A stretch of DNA of 64,000 nucleotides from Purshia tridentata (lineage: Eukaryota > Streptophyta > Magnoliopsida > Rosales > Rosaceae). The position numbers and the translations under genes are program-made. The DNA is taken from assembly GCA_003254885.1 (NCBI GenBank), contig QANT01008504.1:1-64000 (forward strand), given 5' to 3'. This document shows, piece after piece, positions 58,157-64,000 of this stretch. Every line of letters starts with the position of its first letter. Position 1 is the stretch's first letter. The notes beneath the pieces are model-generated. The model worked only from the letters and a program-made list of their open reading frames with translations. It ran no database searches and was not told the DNA's origin.

Positions 58157-61100
58157 ATGGGCTCTGCTTCCCTATGTTTCCCTCTGCACAAGTCCTGTAA
58201 CGCTTACCCGGCAACTGCGGTTCTCTACCACCTTCCCCTCACCTCCCGCCTCAGGTAATACTCACTGTACTTCCAATATATATATATTTTTTCTTTTCAT
58301 GCCCAAAATCTAGTTACCCATCACTCAATTCGATATTTATAATATTGTTTTTTCTGAATTTTGTCACTGTTTTCTTTAATTTCTGTACTATGGAATTATG
58401 CTTTATGATAATAGAACTTTTTCTTCAAACCCTCTCCGATTTCATGAATTTATATGGGAATGGAAAAAATAAACAATATTGCTTTTCTGCTTTGTTGGTT
58501 ACAGAATAATAGAAAAGTTACATTGACAGTACCCAAAAAAAAGAAGAAAAGGTACATAGATGACCCATATCATTAATGTCTCGTTTATCTCATTCAGTTA
58601 AAGTTGGTATTGCTCTGCCCATTGCTGTTCCTGTTCAAGGTTACTCCATTTTGTAGCTACAGCTACAAGGGCAAAAATAACTTAATAGAAGAAGCTTTAT
58701 TATTGGAATTAAACGAATGACCAATACATAAGAGATTATTTATATTCTTATTCTTCAACGAAAGTTTTTTTATGCTCATAGTTGATGGCATGTTAGACTG
58801 CTGATTTGCATTGATTTCACTTGTTGGACCCTTGCAGGCAGACTATTAGAATGTCAGCAACTCAAACTGAAAAGCCTGGAATATCATTTGAATCCTTGCC
58901 AATAAAGCCTCCTTCACATCCCACCTATGATTTGTGGGGTGTCATTAAGTCAGCGCTTGCTGAAGACGCTGGGGATCGAGGTTCAAATTGTTTCTTATTT
59001 TATATGCTCTTTCCTGGTTTTCCTGAAGCACCAATTTTAAATGGTTTTACTATTGAGATCGCATTCTTCTATATTGATTTTCTTTTAAAATTTTAAAGCC
59101 TACTATAGTCAGGTTATATGTATATGGAATTTAATAATTTCTTCATGTTCAAAACATATTATTTAGTAAGATTGATGTTTCATTTGTAGGTGACGTGACA
59201 TGTATGGCTACCATTCCATCTGATATGGAAGTAGAAGCTCATTTCTTGGCAAAGGAGAATGGTATAATTGCCGGAATTGCACTTGCAGAGATGGTATTTT
59301 ATGAAGTTGATCCTTCTCTGAAGGTATAAAAGCACTGCACTGTGTGATTGAAATGTTGTTCTTAGTGTACTGTCATTATTGATTGACATTTGAATACAGG
59401 TTGAGTGGTCACAAAAGGATGGAGACTCTGTACATAAAGGCCTAGAGTTTGGAAAAGTTTATGGTAAATCAGGATATGAAGAAATTTAGGAGTTTTTGAA
59501 AATTCCTTGAGAAGTTTTACCAAAATTGATATGCAGGACGAGCACACAGCATTGTTGTAGCTGAGAGGGTAGCATTGAATTTTATGCAGAGGATGAGTGG
59601 AGTAGCAACTTTGACTAAGGTATTTTTCTTTCCTTTATGTTTTTTATAAACAAAATCATTAAATATGCCATCCTAACTTTTAATATGCAGCATTAGAGCA
59701 CATAACAGGGGCATTCCATCGAAAGATGGAGGCCCATTGATGTCAATGTGGATCATAATGGTTTATAAGTCTGAAGAGATTGCTTATCACATTTCTATTT
59801 TTATTAAAAGATTTAGCATAAACCACTAGATGGTGTAGCTCCTCTGCCTTTCTGTAAGAAGAGGTCTGGAGTTTATCACGAGGGAGGTAAGGAATTCAGA
59901 GTGGGGTAGGGTTTACCTGTTATGGGTTCTCTGTACTGTTTGATCAAAAGATTTAGGGTAATTTTTATTTACAAAGAAACTACATAGTTCTCTCCATATC
60001 CATTTCATTTATAGAGGTTGTCCTTGTTTTCCTTGTTGTTAGTTGTCACTGATATTTGTCTCATACTTGGACTATAATTTGCTAATAACAGAGAGCACCG
60101 GCCACTTTAACCTATATATATGGGATTAGAATATCATGACTTGTACTTAATGCTTTGTGTAGAGTAACAATGTACATGATGCTTTGGGAAGCTGTAAAAT
60201 AATGAAGAGGAGAGATTAATAACTTGAGTCATGCTATGCCTATTAAATATGTATTATTATAATATGTTTGCTGGATGTGTAAAGGGAGATATTTCATCAT
60301 TTTGTTGCCTGCAGGCAATGGCAGATCTTGCAAGCCCTGCATGTATTTTAGAAACGAGAAAAACTGCCCCTGGTTTACGTTTGGTGGATAAGTGGGCGGT
60401 ATATATCTTTTCCTTGCTTCTACTACACACCAACACACACACAGACACATGTTCTTTCCAGTTGGATATTAATTTTTGGTCGACCTTATAGAAAACCTCT
60501 TATCCTAGGTACTCATTGGTGGTGGTCAAAATCACAGAATGGGTTTATTTGATATGGTAATGATAAAAGATAATCATATATCAATAGCTGGAGGCATCAC
60601 AAATGCCCTCAAATCTGTAGACCTGTATCTAGAGCAAAGGAATCTTCAGATGGAGGTTGAGGTAATTTTGCAACCATTAAGATTTGTATCACTACACTGT
60701 AAATCTTGTCAAATGGATCTATTCATGGAGGTGGAAATGTTTTGCAATTCATAATATGTTTCACTATCATGCTTCTATCCTGATTAAAACATCCCTAGTT
60801 ACTGCTAAGTTTTTACAGACATTCTTTGAGTTGATATGTCCTGCGTTTATGTTGCAATCTGTTACAGAATGCTAGCTCTTTCTGTCTCTGATTGTCTCTA
60901 TGTGTGTGTCTGTGTCGATACATGCGTGAATGTTATCTAATGTGACAGATGGACAGGATCAGCTTTCCTGGGGACCATAATTATTAAAGTGGCATTTGGT
61001 TTTATTTCCCAGGTTGAGACCCGAACAATTGAGGAAGTAGACAAGGTATTGAATTATTCATCTCAAACAAAGACTTCCTTGACCCGGATAATGTTGGATA

Positions 61101-61662
61101 ATATGGTTGTACCACTACCAAACGGGGATGTTGATGTAAGCATGCTTGAACAAGCTGTGAATTTGATTGGTCGGAGATTTGAGACTGAGGTAGCGTAAAG
61201 TTATTTATTTAGTCTTCTTATGGTATCTGGTTTATTATTGTCTGACTTATCTGCTTGACTGTGACAGGCATCCGGCAATGTTACTCTTGAAACAGTACAC
61301 AAAATTGGACAAACTGGGGTCGACTATATTTCTAGGTAATTATGCAGCTCTTCATAATCTCAATAAGTTAACCTGTAGCTTTTGTATGTCTAAAACAATG
61401 GGCAGAAGATTGGGCACTATGTGCGACAGGTTTCTAGAGATAATATACTGGAACATAGTTTACCAATAGTTCATTGCTCATTATTATTTGGCATGCATTC
61501 ACGACCAATAGATAGTGTACTAGTATTCCTGGCATGGTTTACAAAGTTCCTTGTTGTGTTTGCAGTGGTGCACTGACTCATTCTGTAAAAGCTCTAGACA
61601 TCTCCCTCAAGATTGATACAGAGTTAGCTCTTCAAGTTGGAAGGCGTACAAAACGAGCTTGA
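58157..61662 (+). CDS. QPT: Quinolinate phosphoribosyltransferase (NAD biosynthesis)
   Basis: Ten exons: 58157-58254, 58838-58980, 59190-59323, 59400-59463, 59537-59619, 60315-60398, 60509-60661, 61013-61189, 61268-61335 and 61566-61662, all GT-AG with matching phases, giving 366 residues. The enzyme (NadC type) converts quinolinate and PRPP to nicotinate mononucleotide, the entry step of de novo NAD synthesis. Visible family motifs are [74 protein letters not shown] and [10 protein letters not shown], ending in [21 protein letters not shown]. The first 37 residues are Ser/Leu-rich with few acidic residues, like a plastid transit peptide. Met38 (MSATQTEKP) could be a second start giving a shorter form. 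The start at 58157 is chosen because splice phase joins it cleanly to the conserved exon 2. Confidence 0.95.
59817..59945 (+). mobile_element. Degenerate SINE in intron 5 of QPT
   Basis: Flanked by the direct repeat AAAAGATTTAG (59806-59816 and 59946-59956). The left part has a box A-like GTGTAGCTCCTCTGCC and, about 25 bases on, a box B-like GAGGTCTGGAGTTTATCAC. The 3' end finishes GGTTCTCTGTACTGTTTGATC. Length (129) and the 11-base target duplication fit a tRNA-derived SINE. Confidence 0.65.
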
Positions 61663-64000
61663 CGATCTTTTATTTCATATTCGTTCTCTTTGTTTAGTCC
61701 CTATCCGTCACTTTGGTAAACCTTACGACACAGTCAAAAGTGTTGAAAGTTCATTTTCTGAGAAAATCTCAGAGTTTGCCTTGATGAAAATTGACCATAT
61801 TTCAATCTAGTTGAAGTCTTGAACCCAATAAATTCAAACGTTTACAACTTCATTGTTCTCAGCTGTCTAGATGGTAACTTTGAGTCTGACCTGTTCAACA
61901 ATAGGTACAAAATCCTCTTATGCGATGTAAAAATGTATCTAAATTCTGCAAATAGTGGCATGCCCATCTCTGCGTGCGACTTCATGGCCTTGGACGAGCA
62001 ACATGCCCTTTGAACAAATCTTCACAATTAAAGTATTCCAATTTGATATATTAAAAATATCATTAAGGATCAAGTTTTATTTTATAAGTTAATTAACAAC
62101 TTGGTATATTTATATCAATCTGAAATTTCCTTGGGGTCATTAAAGTGGGCTTGACAATTAAAAAAAGGATCATTCAAGTGTGAGGCAATGGTCATATAAG
62201 TTGAACTTCTGACTTATTTACTGAAAAAACAGAAAACATTTTAAAATATTAAGATTCTGCAGTGATTTCTGCTTAATTGGGCCAAAATCTTGGAAATCAC
62301 TTATTTTCTTTGGGTGCTTTCTCTTAAATTCAGCTAATATCCAACAGAAATAAAAGGTTTTTATTTTCCTTGAAGCAAGCAAGCAAGGTATCTTGTAAAC
62401 TTTGCTTTTCCAATTCCCATTAAAAAATGACATTATTGTTTAAGAGTTAAGCCAGCCGAGAATCTCACCTAGCTTGCTCCTGATTCACATGTGATGATGT
62501 GAGTACATGGTATTTTTGTCGTAGAAAAATATATCCAATCTGTGAAGGTAAAAGAAATCAGTTGGGTGTTAGTTGAAAACCAAGCATGGCTACCCTTACC
62601 TCCATCTCCTATTGCTAACCCACTAGTCAATCACACTGCCCCACATCATGGGATTTTGTTCCTTATTTTTCTTTGTTTTTACACTGCCTAAAATAAAAGG
62701 TTTGGATTAGTGAAACCCCAAAACTAAGGTCTGTCCCAGTTTCACTCAAATAGTTGCCACCCTTTCATGCCCTCCAAGCTATGATTTCTTTGGGAAATAT
62801 ATTATAATGAGAGAAATAAGTTGACACTTTTGGCAATACTGTGGGGTAGTCAAACTACCTTCCCCCAAAAACTGGGGTACTAGCTCCTTTTGAGATCGTA
62901 GTGACTAAGAAATGTGATTGTTAAGCCAATTGGTACAAGCAAAGAGAGCCATACAATACAACTTACCAGTATGGTTTTTAGCTAGGTATTTATTCTCTTA
63001 ACGGTGTACAGTACGTTGTGGCTAAAGATGGGTTGCTCCATACAAGTATGGTTAAAGATGCACGTGCATTAAAGTTGTGCACCAAAGATCTGACCTACCA
63101 GCCACATGAATGCTGCCATTAATGGGCAATTCCTATTGATTGAGGCAAGCAATTTGGGTTCAAAATCGGTTGTCCATGCCCAAAATATTTACTCTTCCTA
63201 ACTGCAAGTGTGGATTTTGAATTTATGACTATGACCAGCCACAATAATAGACACATTTAACTACGACCCAAACCTCTGCTTCAAAAAGGGAGAAAATTAA
63301 TACAATGGGTCGGTATCAATTAACTTCCTCAAGCACTAACTTCTATGACTACAAGGTAGTCCATTAGTAATTCCTTCTACTATACATGAATTTTAAACCC
63401 CGTCTAATCATAATAAATTTGGTGGTCAGCTTAACATCACCTTTTTATCCTAATAACTAGATAGCAGTCCAAATTTCATAAATATTACAACTTTATTCTT
63501 CGTCATTAGCTAGCAAAGTTCAACTATAAAATGGAAGTATATGCAAGCCTAAGATTAAAAGAAGATGGTGTTAGCACTTATCACTCCGATTGAGATATTT
63601 ACCTACCGTTTAATACTTTATATGGGAAATGGAGAATGTGATATGACCCCAAAAGCTCAGTGGACTTTCATACCTAGTCAATGTCATTCCGATGTTGTAG
63701 CCGACCTTATTAGAGTAAATACAGGCATAATACACACCCTCTACTTTCTTTCAAAGAATCATTCTATATAAAGACCACACACAACTTTTGTATTCAAGGA
63801 TAATGTTAAAAGATGCCATACTATGAAAGATGAATTTATCCTCATAGCTAGTGCTATCTTTTTGCTTAGGGTCTAATTTTGTTCTTAAAGTGGGTGATGA
63901 CATGTTAACATAAATGTAAATATTTAATAATCCCCAATTTAGAGCTAGGTTCTCTCAAAACTCCCACCCTAAATTAATCTCTCTCATAACCTCTTATTAT
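61663..64000. other. Intergenic DNA downstream of QPT
   Basis: QPT 3' UTR followed by ordinary AT-rich DNA to the window edge. Open frames here are short and unrecognised. No RNA gene or mobile element is supported. Confidence 0.45.

Overview
The window is nuclear DNA from a flowering plant, almost certainly a eudicot. The genes are intron-rich with AT-rich introns and spacers, and the families are plant-specific: HD-Zip II, PIN auxin carrier, NIP aquaporin, WVD2-like TPX2 protein, IDA-like peptide and miR858. DNA-transposon MITEs and tRNA-derived SINEs are scattered between genes, and I saw no intact LTR element. A rosid, perhaps Rosaceae, is a guess only.

Layout: 1-300 holds the right end of a decayed hAT transposon. 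1467-4379 (+) is an HB17-like HD-Zip II gene. 11224-14425 (+) is a PIN3/4/7-type auxin efflux carrier. 17299-18145 is a non-autonomous hAT element. 21154-22391 (+) is a NIP4-like aquaporin. 24944-28403 (+) is a WVD2-like 7/MDP40-type microtubule protein whose conserved C-terminus is out of frame. 29787-30254 (-) and 34493-34900 (-) are small secreted proline-rich proteins. 37312-38471 (-) is a J-domain protein. 39515-40627 (+) is an SMP-30/NHL-type beta-propeller. 40975-42934 (-) is a small predicted thylakoid-lumen protein. 44394-45231 holds two related foldback MITEs. 45582-50577 holds two long foldbacks carrying miR858-related sequences. 56420-56674 (-) is an IDA-like peptide precursor. 58157-61662 (+) is quinolinate phosphoribosyltransferase. 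The rest is AT-rich intergenic DNA.

The most interesting region is 45.5-50.6 kb. Four related ~85-nt arms are arranged as two inverted pairs, each enclosing a ~1.2-kb loop and lying ~3.65 kb apart. One arm of the second pair carries a perfect miR858 (a repressor of R2R3-MYB genes). The first pair carries a one-base variant and has a MITE in its loop. The pairing can form on either strand.

From memory, the gene order matches two duplicated Arabidopsis segments that each lost different members (HB18-PIN3-WDL7-Pro-rich-DnaJ-MIR858A on chromosome 1; QPT-NHL-PIN4-HB17 on chromosome 2). The window would then hold the unsplit ancestral set. The genes do not form a single pathway. Links are thematic: auxin and growth (HB17, PIN), microtubules (WVD2-like), cell wall or surface (proline-rich proteins) and MYB control (miR858). 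All exon limits were placed by eye from splice sites, reading phase and family knowledge.
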